Shown here one piece after another: positions 11,530 through 22,668 of a stretch of DNA of 64,000 bases; positions within the stretch are counted from its first letter, which is position 1, and every line of letters begins with the position of its first letter. The notes beneath the pieces are model-generated. The model searched no databases, was not told the origin of the DNA, and was given only the letters and a program-made list of their open reading frames with translations. The DNA comes from Saposhnikovia divaricata (lineage: Eukaryota > Streptophyta > Magnoliopsida > Apiales > Apiaceae), in assembly GCA_036435485.1 (NCBI GenBank), contig CM071598.1, positions 204,393,148 to 204,457,147 on the forward strand. The letters run 5' to 3'. The translations under genes and the position numbers were made by a program.

Positions 11530-12700
11530 TGTAATATTCGTAAATTGTTTTCGAATAAATTTTTCGAACCTACTCGATATTTTATTTTATTTAAAAATAT
11601 TTTAGAAACGATTCACTAGTATATATTTCTAATTAGTACGTTTTATAAATTTTTAAAATTTATATATTCGAATTGTATTTAAATATTAGTATTTATTAAA
11701 AATTTGAGAAAAATAGTATTTTTAAATTTTGAGTCGTATTTATTTTAAGAAACGAAATTAGAACTTCGAAAAACGATATCTTTTTATCAATTATTTCATT
11801 AAATATAAACATAATCATTATTTTATTTTTAAATTTTCTGCATTAATTTTTGTCTCCCATTTGTTTTTATTTAAATGTCCACTAAATTATAATCATGGAG
11901 CACTACAAATTCCATTAATTTTGTCCCCCACGTTTGTATATTATTTTTTAGAATCCCACTAACAGAAAACATGCCTCTTTTCCTGGAATGTTTCCACCAT
12001 TTTATGTAGTATTATTTTAGTTCCCCAACTTTTGACTCCTTTATAATGATTAATAGAAACCGGCCAGTTTTTTTTCAAAGAAAAACACACAAACGATACA
12101 CGCATAAACAGAGGAGGTAGTTTATATTTTCTGTCTTTCATTTTTTTTTCTTTTCTCTATTAATTGTCTTGTTGAATTCGTGTTGAAAAATCTGGTTCAT
12201 GTATGTGTGTTCGGTTCTTGTCGGGGAAGGGGGGAGAAGCGACCACCACCGCTGCGGTGGTGGTGTTTGTGGTTGTTGTTGTGGTGGGTTTGGTTTCGAA
12301 TTTGGAGAGAGAGGCACGAGAGAGATTATTGTTGGTGTTGTTGAATCGGGATTGCAGTGGAGTTATAAAGATTGGCGATTGTTGTGATGGTGTCGAGAGA
12401 GTGAAGTCGAGTAGAGAGAGATTGATTTGAGAGTCAGAGAGATTAGATGAAAGATTGAGGGGATTGAGAAGGGGATGAAGTTGGGGCTATGATGATTGTT
12501 GTTGTTTGAATCGGAGGTAGAGGGGGGGAATCGACTTGGGTCGAGAGAGAAAGACGGCGGAGGGAGAGAGTTGGGAGAGTGAGATCGAAGAAGAGGGAGA
12601 GAGAGATACGGGGGTGGAGAAGAGAGAGAGATAGAGAGAGAGAGACTGGGAGAGAGATAGTTGCTAGAGAGAGGGAGGGAGAGAGAGAGAGAGAGATACA
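11530..12700 (+). repeat. 3' LTR of TR-GAG, left part
   Basis: Matches the 5' LTR from 3298 to about 4460. The Athila target site would be GAGAT (12581-12585), because GAGAT also follows the Athila 3' end at 24998-25002, yet LTR sequence continues about 115 bp beyond that site to about 12,700. That extra stretch is a second copy of what also follows the Athila element at 25003 onward, so this left junction is rearranged. Confidence 0.85.
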
Positions 12701-13265
12701 ATAAGCATGCGTATTGTATATGTAGTGTCGTATTATAGTAATAAAGCATGAGTTTCTGTCTACCTTGGATAAGGGTGGAGGTGTTCTGAGGTTATGAAGT
12801 GTCTACAGTTTATTCTAGTTATAAACCTGTGATTGTCTTGACGGAAAGCATGTATGGGTTTTGACCTAGTTTTGGGAGTATTTCTGATGAGCATTGCACA
12901 CACGCACGTTTCTGTTCATGTATTTGTTAGTATACGGGTACTTAGTCCAGCTTTGCTTAGAATTATTGCATTCTTTGGAGATATTTGCTTTTTAGTTGAT
13001 TTTGGTGAGTTTGAAGGGGATCGTTGCATTTTTCAGATTAGTTGCATTCATGCATTGTTAGTTGCATTTGATAAATGGATTTTGTGGGTACATTCGCTAT
13101 AGGCCCTCACGAGACCTAACTCGTCCACTAGGGCTGCCTAGGGGTTTAAAGGGCTTGTTGCATATGCCAAATGCAATCGTGATCACCTACGGAAGTGGTA
13201 CTAGTTAGTTGTATATAATTATATTGTTATGCTTGAGGACAAGCATCAGTTTAAGTTTGGGGGTG
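12701..13265 (+). mobile_element. Truncated tail of an Athila internal region, abutting the 5' LTR
   Basis: Beginning at AATAAGCATGCG, this 564-bp segment is nearly identical to 22105-22668, the last part of the Athila internal region, ending in the polypurine tract AAGTTTGGGGGTG. I see two differences (T/C in GGTGTT[C/T]CGAGG-type context near 12,789, and C/G near 12,948). It lies upstream of the 5' LTR, where host DNA is expected. It is best read as the remnant of a tandem Athila array sharing one LTR, with the left unit almost wholly deleted. The left break lies in or next to a GA microsatellite. Confidence 0.85.
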
Positions 13266-15594
13266 TGATAAGTGGATTTTATATCCACTTATTATGCGCT
13301 AAATGGACCTAAATTGGTGGTTTATCCTTAAGTATTTTGTGTCTTTTAATTAGTTTTATGTTGTTTCAAGTCTTTGTAGTGCAGAACTCACAGCTTCAGG
13401 TATCCTGGCGATAAAAGGTTAAAAGACAGTAGATTTCTAGCTCAGATGGACTGGCTACGAGGAAAAGGAATTATCATAAAGATGTTCTGAGTGATATATT
13501 CTTAAAGCAGGAATCCCGGTTGGAATTGTTATATTTTTTTCTAAGCAAAAGAAGTCCGGTTTTAGAGCCTCAAGAGATCGTAACTTGCATCTGGACGAGC
13601 AATGAAGAAATAAGAATTATCACAAGAATATGGAAAGTGATATTTTCTTAAAGCTGGAACCCCGGTTGGAATTGATATATTTTCTGTTAAGCAAAAGGAG
13701 TCCGGTTCCAGACGACCAGAGACCGCAGCTTAGACAATAAAGAATTATTTATATTATTAAATAATTTTATTAATTTAGAAAATTATATTTATAAATATCT
13801 AATAATATTAGATATTTATTTTTATAATTTCTGGATTAAAATAATTATTTATTAATTAAAGATTATAAGCTGTGCGGGTTAAAAAACAATTCTACGGAGC
13901 TGAATATTACAATTCAACGACCGCGTGGAGAAAAAAAAGGGCAAGTTGCTGGAAGCGTGTGAAATTGTCAGGCGAGTGGTTAGAAATTAGGCAAGCTAGA
14001 CTTTTACACAGCTGACTTTGAAAAATTGTATTAGGTGTGCTAAGTTGTTCTATATATATGAGTGAATTGGCATAGGTTGAGATAAACCAGGGAAGAACAA
14101 TCAATCATTCTCTCTCTGAAGCAAAACCTCCTGTATTCAGCAACTTCTTTTTATAAACAGATCTTTTTATGCATTTTAGTTTTCTATAATTTTATTTTAT
14201 TTTATATGTTTAAAAATTTCTGCAAATTATTTAATTTATATATTTCGAATTTCTGTAATTTTATTTTATTTTATACATTTTAATTTTTTGTAAAATTAGT
14301 ATAAATTTATATTTTAGTTAAAGAATTAAGGGAATTATTAGTGGGCCTTTTATTTGTGGAACGAACCGAATTAAAGAAAGCAGCAGAGTAATCAATTTTG
14401 TTTCTCACATTTCGTTCAACACTCTACAAACTTGCAAGACAAAGCAGAAGACGCACGAAGGAGCAGTACTGAACCACGCGCAGAAAATTAAACAGCATAC
14501 TGGCGCGTGCAGCACACGCGCGGCAGGGGGAGAGTGTGCGCGTGAGCCACACGCGCTGGCCAGGTGCGTACAGAGTTTTTTGTTGCCGACAGTTTCAGAC
14601 ATTTGACACTTGACAGGTTAGTGTGTTTTACTTTTATTTTGTCCGTTGCCTTTTATTATTATATAATACTTGTTCTTTTCATTTGCTTTTTGTCCGTAAT
14701 TTAGTTTTAATCGGTTTCTCTTGCTTTTAATTGTAAAAAAACTGAATTTTCGAAAGCTATTTTAATTCTAATTATTTTTATTTTTAATCTTGTAATTTTA
14801 TATTTAATTTATGAAATTTTCTGCCATGATTTTATTTAATTCCATAAAGGTGCCTAGTTTAATTATGAACTAAACACTTTCATGGGGTTCTAATGTAATG
14901 AATTGTTAATGCTCATGTTAATTTGATAGATAATTTGTGTTTACAATTTATATATAAGATTGCCTTGCATGGTTGTTTTAATTGAATATAGGTGAATAGC
15001 TAACATCTATTGTACCAAATCTCTAATGATTGCGAAAGTGGATTTAGAGATTTAGGGTTTGCCATGCTAGCATAGGTATGTCGGCTTCTCCGCATTTTGG
15101 ATTATAGTTTCGAAAGAACATTATTCCCCTATGTAGTTAATTGCGGAACTTGTGATTAAATTGATTGTATCACCCATTCACATAGACATATTGTGTATTG
15201 GATATAATTAATGCCCTTATAACTTCTATCTCTTTTGTGGATGTTTATTTGGAATGGTGTGAGTTAATTGAAAGATGGCTCATATTAGTTTCGTGTTCCC
15301 GCTAGCATTCTTAACAATTGTAACACATTAATTCTTAATAATTAATAGAGCTAAAACATTCATGAAATTAGGACCCCATGCCTCTCTCATATTATTTTAA
15401 ACAAATTAGCCGTTACGTCATTAGTTAATTGTTATCTGCAAATACACCATTTTTAGTTCGTTCATGCTTCTATAATTAACCAACATTGTTGAATAGACAT
15501 ATTTACTAAAATAACCGAGTCTTCGTGGGAACGATCCTTATTTCCCTATATTGCTTTTTGACTGCGTATACTTGCGTAGAGAAAATAGCGAACA
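13266..15594 (+). repeat. 5' LTR of the Athila element
   Basis: 2329 bp, from TGATAAGTGG to GCGAACA, the same length as 22669-24997. The first 29 bp form a near-perfect palindrome (AAGTGGAT-N5-ATCCACTT). A probable TATA box (TATATATATG) is at 14051-14060. A GC-rich island with many GCGCG words is at 14476-14570, in the presumptive transcribed leader. The two-base shift TGTGATAAG (13264) is an alternative start. Confidence 0.92.
14051..14060 (+). promoter_or_regulatory. Putative TATA box in the Athila 5' LTR
   Basis: TATATATATG in an otherwise mixed-composition stretch, about 785 bp into the LTR. The position suits a U3/R boundary, but the transcription start is not otherwise visible. Confidence 0.45.
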
Positions 15595-15600
15595 AGTTTT

Positions 15601-15618
15601 TGGCGCCGCTGCCGGGGA
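15601..15618 (+). promoter_or_regulatory. Primer binding site of Athila (aspartate tRNA)
   Basis: TGGCGCCGCTGCCGGGGA starts six bases after the LTR. It fits the 3' end of plant tRNA-Asp with one or two mismatches, the primer typical of Athila elements. Confidence 0.85.
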
Positions 15619-15712
15619 CTCGGTATTATTTTTGTTTATGTGTTTTACTACAAGAGAAGTTAATTTGTTTGACTTGAACATTTTATCTTATATTTTTGTG
15701 AAGTGATTATTT

Positions 15713-16933
15713 GTGACAGATACTTGGATTTTTATGCTAACACGTTCTAAAGCATTAAAAGCCAAACAAGTACTTGAACTAGCAAAGACTCACAAGATGA
15801 ACGGAGAAGGCGAAGTAGTTGCACCTACAGCAGCAAGGGCTTTAATGGACTACTCGCAACCAAAGATCGATGATATTCAGTCAAGTATCATTCGTCCAGC
15901 AATTGCAGCTCCTACATTCGAAATTAAATCCAGCACTATTCAGATGGTGCAGAATCAAGTACAGTACGGAGGAACTGCAACGGAAGATCCTAACTTACAC
16001 ATCAGGAACTTCATAGAAATATGCGACACATTCAGATTCAACAATGTGTCAGATGATGCTGTGAAGTTGAGACTCTTCCCGTTTTCCTTAAGAGACAAGG
16101 CTAAGGGTTGGTTACACTCTCTGCCACCGGGATCTATCACCACTTGGGCTGATCTAGCTCAAAAGTTTCTTAGCAAATTCTTCCCCATGGCAAAGACTGC
16201 AGCTATAAGGAATGCTATCACGCAATTTTCTCAACAGTCTGGTGAATCCTTATGTGAAGCGTGGGAAAGATACAAGGAGATGCTTCGGCAATGCCCACAT
16301 CATGGCATGCCAAATTGGATGATCATAAATTGTTTCTATAATGGGCTAGGAATGCAATCAAGGCCAATGGTAGATGCAACTTCAGGGGGAGCATTATGGG
16401 CTAAAAGTTACGAGGAGGCCTACGATCTGATCGAGATGATGGCAGCTAATGAATATCAAAACCCAACTCAGAGAATGCCACAACAGAAGGTAGCAGGTAT
16501 TTTTAATGTTGACAAAGCCACTTCCTTAGCAGCTCAGCTAGAGGCTTTGAACTTGAAGGTAGACTCTTTGACAGCGCAAGGATTTCGTCAAGTTGCTAGT
16601 GTTTGTGAGTTGTGTGCGGGCGCACATGAATCAAACCAATGTGCCATCTCAAACGAGTCAGTTCAATTCGTAAGCAATTTCCAAAGACAGCAACAGCCAG
16701 CTCCAAATTCCTACCATCCGAACAACCGAAATCATCCAAATTTCAGTTGGAGCAATAATCAAGGAGGAGCACAACAATCACATCAGCCCTACCAACAATC
16801 TAATCATCAGCCATTTGGAGCTAAGCAGTATAATCCATCTGGATTCCAGCAGCAACAGGGGCAACATTTTCAACAACCATATGCTCCTAGACAATTTCAG
16901 CCTCCAGGATTTCAACAACAACAATCTTATTGA
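15713..16933 (+). CDS. gag: Athila Gag
   Basis: 406 residues. The Gag core spans about residues 80-215 (HIRNFIEICDTF, LFPFSLRDKAKGWLHSLPPG, TTWADLAQKFLSKFFP, ESLCEAWERYKEMLRQCPHHG). A single zinc-binding cluster CELCAGAHESNQC is at about residues 298-310, followed by a Q/P/N-rich tail. An alternative start is the Met at residue 8 (MLTRSKALKAKQ), which resembles the usual start of Athila Gag. The frame stops at TGA (16931-16933), but the same frame then reads on without interruption into pol. In most Athila elements gag-pol is one frame, so this is either a recent nonsense mutation or a readthrough stop. It forms particles with the element RNA. Confidence 0.9.
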   Translation: MTDTWIFMLTRSKALKAKQVLELAKTHKMNGEGEVVAPTAARALMDYSQPKIDDIQSSIIRPAIAAPTFEIKSSTIQMVQNQVQYGGTATEDPNLHIRNFIEICDTFRFNNVSDDAVKLRLFPFSLRDKAKGWLHSLPPGSITTWADLAQKFLSKFFPMAKTAAIRNAITQFSQQSGESLCEAWERYKEMLRQCPHHGMPNWMIINCFYNGLGMQSRPMVDATSGGALWAKSYEEAYDLIEMMAANEYQNPTQRMPQQKVAGIFNVDKATSLAAQLEALNLKVDSLTAQGFRQVASVCELCAGAHESNQCAISNESVQFVSNFQRQQQPAPNSYHPNNRNHPNFSWSNNQGGAQQSHQPYQQSNHQPFGAKQYNPSGFQQQQGQHFQQPYAPRQFQPPGFQQQQSY

Positions 16934-19900
16934 AATTCTGGACAATCGTCGAATGAAAAGACTGAATTGGAGGAGTTGAGGTTGGGCCAAAAAAGCCAAG
17001 CGGCTTCCATTAAAAATCTGGAAACTCAATTGAGTCAACTCGCTAGTTTCATGATGAACCGACCACAAGGAACACTCCCCAGTGACACTGAACTTAATCC
17101 TGGGAGAAAGGATAATCACGAGCACATCAAAGCAATTACCCTCAGATCAGGGAGAATCACGGAGGATGCTGAGCTAAAAGATACAGAAAAAATTCTGCCA
17201 GACAAAGGAACAGAAAAAGCAGATTTGGGAGACACAAAGGACATGGGCAATATATCAGAATCAAAGGAGGAGAGTAAAGAAAATATGCCAACTCCTAAAC
17301 AAGCTGTCCTCGAGCAAAAAGAAGTAAAAGAGCAAGTCTACCCACCTCCACCATTTCCTCGACGAGTGCAAAAACAGAAATTAGACAAGCAGTTTGGCAA
17401 ATTTCTTGAAGTCTTTAAAAAATTACATATCAACATTCCATTTGCTGAAGCTCTCGAACAAATGCCAAGCTATGCCAAATTCATGAAAGGCATTCTCTCG
17501 AGGAAATTAAACCTTGAAGACTTAGAGACCGTTGCTTTGACGGAAGAATGTAGTGCGGTATTGCAGCAAAAGTTGCCGCCTAAGCTGAAAGATCCAGGGA
17601 GTTTTACAATACCATGCACCATTGGGAGATTGTCTTTCGACAAATGTTTATGTGATCTGGGAGCAAGTATCAATCTTATGCCATACTCGGTTTTCTTGCA
17701 GCTTGGTCTTCCTGAACCAAAACCGACAAGTATGTCCCTTCAGTTGGCTGATCGATCTATCACCTATCCTATGGGAGTTGTTGAAGATGTGTTGGTGAAA
17801 GTAGACAAACTCATCTTTCCTGCTGATTTTGTCATTCTTGATTTCGAAGAGGACAAGAAGATTCCTATCATTCTTGGTAGGCCATTTTTAGCAACAGGAC
17901 AAACGTTGATTGATGTCCAAAAGGGGGAACTGACGATGAAGGTGCACGATCAAATTGTCACCTTCAATGTTTTCACAGCTATGAAATTTCCAACAGAAGA
18001 AGAGCAGTGTCTGAAGATAGACTTGATTGAGTCTACGGTGCAAGAAAAGTTAGGGCACACGCTCATGAATGATACTTTGGAAAAGGCCCTCAGTGGGGAG
18101 TATTCATTAGATGAAGATGACATTGATGAACAATTGCAATATCTGGATGCTTTGCCGTGGCAAAGAAAATTTGAAAGACCAGTTGAATCGTTGGGACTGC
18201 CAGAATTAAAAGGACCACATCAGCAATTAAAGCCGTCTATCGAAGAAGCTCCAACTCTAGAGCTCAAGCCACTACCGGATCACTTACGGTATGCTTCCCT
18301 TGGTGAAAAATCCACTTTACCTGTGATTATTGCCGCTAACCTTTCAGACTCCGAGGAAGACAAGCTCTTGAGAGTTCTTCGAGAATTCAAATCAGCCATT
18401 GGTTGGTCTGTTGCGGATCTAAAAGGAATCAGTCCCGCATATTGTCAACATAAAATTCCATTGGAAGAAGGGAGTAAACCAACAGTAGAACACCAAAGGC
18501 GGTTAAATCCTATCATGAAAGAAGTGGTAAAGAAAGAAATTCTCAAGTGGCTAGATGCTGGTATCATCTATCCCATTTCAGACAGTTCATGGGTGAGTCC
18601 AGTGCAATGTATGCCTAAGAAAGGAGGCATGACAGTAGTTGCCAATGAAAAGAACGAGCTCATTCCGACTCGTACAGTTACAGGGTGGAGAATTTGCATG
18701 GACTATAGAAAGCTGAACAAAGCTACAAGGAAGGATCACTTTCCCCTTCCATTCATTGATCAAATGCTAGACAGGTTGGCTGGGCATGAATTCTATTGCT
18801 TGCTGGATGGTTATTCAGGATATAATCAGATTGGTATTACTCCAGAAGATCAGGAGAAGACCACTTTCACATGTCCTTTTGGCACTTTTGCGTTCCGACG
18901 CGTTCCTTTCGGACTCTGTGGTGCACCTGCTACTTTTCAGAGGTGTATGATGGCAATTTTTTCGGATATGATTGGAATCAATGTGGAAGTGTTCATGGAT
19001 GATTTCTCAGTCTTCGGGAAATCATTTGATGAATGCCTCAAAAATCTAGGCATGGTGCTGAAACGATGTGTTGAGACTAATCTAGTACTCAACTGGGAAA
19101 AATGTCACTTCATGGTAAAGGAAGGCATCATTCTTGGGCACAAGGTATCTGGTAAGGGGCTGGAAGTGGATAAGGCTAAGTTGGAGACGATTGGAAATCT
19201 CCCTCCACCAATTTCAGTTAAAGGAATTCGTAGTTTTCTTGGTCATGCGGGTTTTTATCGGCGATTCATCCAAGATTTTTCGAAAATATCTAAACCTTTG
19301 TGCAGTCTGTTGGAAAAGGATATTCCTTTTAAATTTGGTGAAGATTGTTTGGAGGCATTCAAGCTTTTAAAGAAGAAATTGACAACTGCGCCCATTATCA
19401 CTGCACCTGATTGGAGTGAACCTTTTGAATTAATGTGTGATGCAAGTGACTATGCAGTAGGAGCTGTTCTTGGTCAACGGAAGAATAAGGTGTTTCACGT
19501 GATTTACTATGCTAGCAGAACTCTCAATGATGCACAGCTGAATTACACTACTACAGAAAAGGAACTCTTAGCTATTGTATATAGCTTCGAGAAATTCAGA
19601 TCGTATTTGCTCGGAACTAAGGTAGTGGTGTTTACAGATCATGCAGCCATTCGATACCTAATGTCGAAGAAAGATGCTAAGCCACGGTTGATTCGTTGGA
19701 TTCTGTTGCTTCAAGAATTCGACTTGGAAATCAAGGATAGAAAGGGTACTGAGAACCAGGTGGCTGATCACTTGTCTCGGTTAGAGGAACACAGTAACTC
19801 AGCGGATAAAACTCTCATCAACGAATTTTTTCCTGACGAGCAACTTTTTGGGGTGCAAAATGAAGAACCATGGTTTGCAGACATTGTGAACTATCTTGTA

Positions 19901-21157
19901 AGCAATATCATCCCCTCGGAATTTTCTTATGCTCAAAGAAAGAAGTTTCTTCATGATGTAAAATGGTACCGATGGGATGAACCCTTCTTATTCAGACAGG
20001 GAGCTGATCAGGTGATTCGGAGGTGCATTCCGTTTAGTGAGGTTGAAGGTATTTTGCATGACTACCATTCTACCACTTACGGAGGTCATTATGCTGGAGA
20101 GAAGACAGCCACTCGAGTACTTCAGGCTAGGTTTTATTGGCCAACACTGTTTAAAGATGCGCATCAGTTTGTGTTGAGATGCGATAGATGTCAAAGAATT
20201 GGTAATATCTCTAGGAGGAATGAGATGCCTCTGAATATGCTGTTGGAAGTGGAGATTTTCGATGTGTGGGGGATCGATTTCATGGGTCCTTTTGTTTCTT
20301 CATGCAGCAATCAGTACATCTTGCTAGCGGTGGACTATGTTTCTAAATGGGTCGAGGTGAAGGCTTTACCGACCAATGACGCTAAAGTGGTGCTGAATTT
20401 TCTAAATAAGCAAGTTTTCACACGTTTCGGAACTCCAAGGGTAATTATCAGTGACGAAGGATCACACTTCTGCAACCGCAAGTTCACAGCATTGATGGCA
20501 AGGTACAACATAAATCATCGAATTGCTACGGCCTATCACCCTCAAACGAATGGCCAAGCAGAGGTTTCCAACAGAGAGATAAAACGGATCCTAGAGAAGG
20601 TCGTGAATCCTTCAAGGAAGGACTGGTCACTAAAACTTGATGAAGCTGTTTGGGCATATAGAACAGCTTACAAAACACCTTTGGGCACGTCACCTTTTCA
20701 GCTAGTATATGGCAAGGCTTGTCATCTGCCTGCCGAACTAGAACACAAAGCTTATTGGGCGCTGAAGAAGTTGAACTTTGACTTAACAGCAGCGGGTGAG
20801 AAAAGAATGCTTCAGATTAATGAACTGGATGAGTTTCGGCTACAGGCTTATGAAAATCACAAATTATACAAGGAGAAGGTCAAGAGATGGCATGACAGAC
20901 GTTTGGTGCAAAAGTCTTTTGTACCAGGACAGCTAGTGTTGCTTTTCAACTCTCGTCTCAGACTTTTTCCAGGGAAACTTAAGTCAAGGTGGTCAGGACC
21001 ATTCACGGTTAAAACGGTGTTTCCACATGGTGCAGTGGAAATTTTTGATAAAACACCGGAAGCGGCTTTCAAAGTAAATGGACAGAGGTTGAAGCCATAT
21101 TTTGGTGAACAGGTGAATCGCGAGGCGGAAACCGCGGTTCTTAGCACTACCAATTGA
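16934..21157 (+). CDS. pol: Athila Pol: protease, RT, RNase H, integrase
   Basis: Same frame as gag, open from the codon after the gag stop to 21157, with no break. There is no obvious own start (the first in-frame methionines come well inside), so expression would need UGA readthrough. In order: a linker with [10 protein letters not shown] (about 17130); aspartic protease with [11 protein letters not shown] (about 17650); RT with [24 protein letters not shown] and FMDDFSVFG (18840-19020); RNase H with [10 protein letters not shown] and [11 protein letters not shown] (19437-19585); integrase with an HHCC zinc region ending CDRCQ (20056-20190), catalytic Asp in GIDFMGPF (20270), Asp in ISDEGSHF (20450) and Glu in [12 protein letters not shown] (20555). 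It ends ALSTTN. No chromodomain, as expected for Athila. All key catalytic residues are visible. Confidence 0.92.
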   Translation, partial: NSGQSSNEKTELEELRLGQKSQAASIKNLETQLSQLASFMMNRPQGTLPSDTELNPGRKDNHEHIKAITLRSGRITEDAELKDTEKILPDKGTEKADLGDTKDMGNISESKEESKENMPTPKQAVLEQKEVKEQVYPPPPFPRRVQKQKLDKQFGKFLEVFKKLHINIPFAEALEQMPSYAKFMKGILSRKLNLEDLETVALTEECSAVLQQKLPPKLKDPGSFTIPCTIGRLSFDKCLCDLGASINLMPYSVFLQLGLPEPKPTSMSLQLADRSITYPMGVVEDVLVKVDKLIFPADFVILDFEEDKKIPIILGRPFLATGQTLIDVQKGELTMKVHDQIVTFNVFTAMKFPTEEEQCLKIDLIESTVQEKLGHTLMNDTLEKALSGEYSLDEDDIDEQLQYLDALPWQRKFERPVESLGLPELKGPHQQLKPSIEEAPTLELKPLPDHLRYASLGEKSTLPVIIAANLSDSEEDKLLRVLREFKSAIGWSVADLKGISPAYCQHKIPLEEGSKPTVEHQRRLNPIMKEVVKKEILKWLDAGIIYPISDSSWVSPVQCMPKKGGMTVVANEKNELIPTRTVTGWRICMDYRKLNKATRKDHFPLPFIDQMLDRLAGHEFYCLLDGYSGYNQIGITPEDQEKTTFTCPFGTFAFRRVPFGLCGAPATFQRCMMAIFSDMIGINVEVFMDDFSVFGKSFDECLKNLGMVLKRCVETNLVLNWEKCHFMVKEGIILGHKVSGKGLEVDKAKLETIGNLPPPISVKGIRSFLGHAGFYRRFIQDFSKISKPLCSLLEKDIPFKFGEDCLEAFKLLKKKLTTAPIITAPDWSEPFELMCDASDYAVGAVLGQRKNKVFHVIYYASRTLNDAQLNYTTTEKELLAIVYSFEKFRSYLLGTKVVVFTDHAAIRYLMSKKDAKPRLIRWILLLQEFDLEIKDRKGTENQVADHLSRLEEHSNSADKTLINEFFPDEQLFGVQNEEPWFADIVNYLVSNIIPSEFSYAQRKKFLHDVKWYRWDEPFLFRQGADQVIRRCIPFSEVEGILHDYHSTTYGGHYAGEKTATRVLQARFYWPTLFKDAHQFVLRCDRCQRIGNISRRNEMPLNMLLEVEIFDVWGIDFMGPFVSSCSNQYILLAVDYVSKWVEVKALPTNDAKVVLNFLNKQVFTRFGTPRVIISDEGSHFCNRKFTALMARYNINHRIATAYHPQTNGQAEVSNREIKRILEKVVNPSRKDWSLKLDEAVWAYRTAYKTPLGTSPFQLVYGKACHLPAELEHKAYWALKKLNFDLTAAGEKRMLQINELDEFRLQAYENHKLYKEKVKRWHDRRLVQKSFVPGQLVLLFNSRLRLFPGKLKSRWSGPFTVKTVFPHGAVEIFDKTPEAAFKVNGQRLKPYFGEQVNREAETAVLSTTN

Positions 21158-22668
21158 AGTGCGAAGGTGGTCAAGTCTAGCTAAAGACGTTAAAGAAAGG
21201 CGCTTCGTGGGAGGCAACCCATGTGTTTCAGTGTTTTCAGGTATGTTCTCTACTATCCCTTGTATTTACTTCCATTCAATGCGGACATTGAATATTATAA
21301 GTTTGGGGGTGGTTTGGGAGATAAGTAGTATGTATATGTGTTAGTAGTTTTTGTGAGTCATTGTGTTCATGTAGGATATCATGTTTTGCATATTAGTATT
21401 AATTCATGCATATTTATTCGTATTATCTATGTTGTTTCATTTAGGACATTCTGTTATTGTTTGTTTGTTTTACCATGTGAGTCATATTAGTTGCATTTTC
21501 ATGGCATGCATTCTTCATGATCCCTTAGGACGAGCTGATTCTGATTGATTGGTGGATGTTGATTTGGGTGTGATGATGATGAGTAGAGGGCTGATTTATA
21601 GTTCCTATGAAATTGACTTGCATGTTTCAGAAACACAACTTTTACACAGTCTCATTGGGTGCTTTTTGGGCTAGGTTAGGGTCATGCCTGTTGGATGTTT
21701 TGAGATTTAATCACTTGTTTATTCTTAGAATTTTCGTTATTCCCTTGATAGCGTAAGAACACTAAAATCTAAGTTTGGGGGAAAACAGGGATTTCATGCT
21801 AAGTGGTAATAATTGTCAATAAAGGCTAGGCGTGAAATGGCTAGTAGCCGGCTCATATTTATATGAGTAGTCTAGGGTTGGAAATGAGAAAGGCTCATTC
21901 CAGCAAAAAAAAAAAGAGTCAGAAGTCCAATTGATTATATGCAAAATTAACTAGAGTGAGCTCTTTAATACTCGAGTAATTAAGTCTGAGGGGACTTAGT
22001 CCTAGTAACCTAAAGCCCTTGTGGTTTGGGATTGCTGACCTAACACTCGCTACATGGGTATTATTGTATAAGCCTTTTGGGGTCTCATTCATTGCACGGT
22101 TAAATAAGCATGCGTATTGTATATGTAGTGTCGTATTATAGTAATAAAGCATGAGTTTCTGTCTACCTTGGATAAGGGTGGAGGTGTTCCGAGGTTATGA
22201 AGTGTCTACAGTTTATTCTAGTTATAAACCTGTGATTGTCTTGACGGAAAGCATGTATGGGTTTTGACCTAGTTTTGGGAGTATTTCTGATGAGCATTGC
22301 ACACACGCACGTTTCTGTTCATGTATTTGTTAGTATACGGGTACTTAGTCGAGCTTTGCTTAGAATTATTGCATTCTTTGGAGATATTTGCTTTTTAGTT
22401 GATTTTGGTGAGTTTGAAGGGGATCGTTGCATTTTTCAGATTAGTTGCATTCATGCATTGTTAGTTGCATTTGATAAATGGATTTTGTGGGTACATTCGC
22501 TATAGGCCCTCACGAGACCTAACTCGTCCACTAGGGCTGCCTAGGGGTTTAAAGGGCTTGTTGCATATGCCAAATGCAATCGTGATCACCTACGGAAGTG
22601 GTACTAGTTAGTTGTATATAATTATATTGTTATGCTTGAGGACAAGCATCAGTTTAAGTTTGGGGGTG
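21158..22668 (+). other. Athila 3' noncoding region, no env
   Basis: About 1.5 kb between pol and the 3' LTR without a convincing protein. It opens with GTTAAAGAAAGGCGCTTCG and GGAGGCAACCCA, and carries three copies of AAGTTTGGGGG (21299, 21771 and 22656), the last serving as the polypurine tract. The same region, with all three copies, is present in the small Athila-related element at 57867-59381 on the other strand. The 82-codon frame at 22257-22505 (and 12854-13102) is unsupported. Confidence 0.8.
22655..22668 (+). promoter_or_regulatory. Polypurine tract of Athila
   Basis: TAAGTTTGGGGGTG abuts the 3' LTR start TGATAAGTGG, where plus-strand synthesis would be primed. An identical copy precedes the 5' LTR at 13252-13265, in the stray fragment. 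Confidence 0.85.

Noticed and set aside
12854..13102. 82-codon frame repeated at 22257-22505 as a possible env remnant
   Set aside because: It lies in Athila 3' noncoding DNA, and the frame is not kept in the related element at 58020-58265; duplication is explained by the stray Athila tail.
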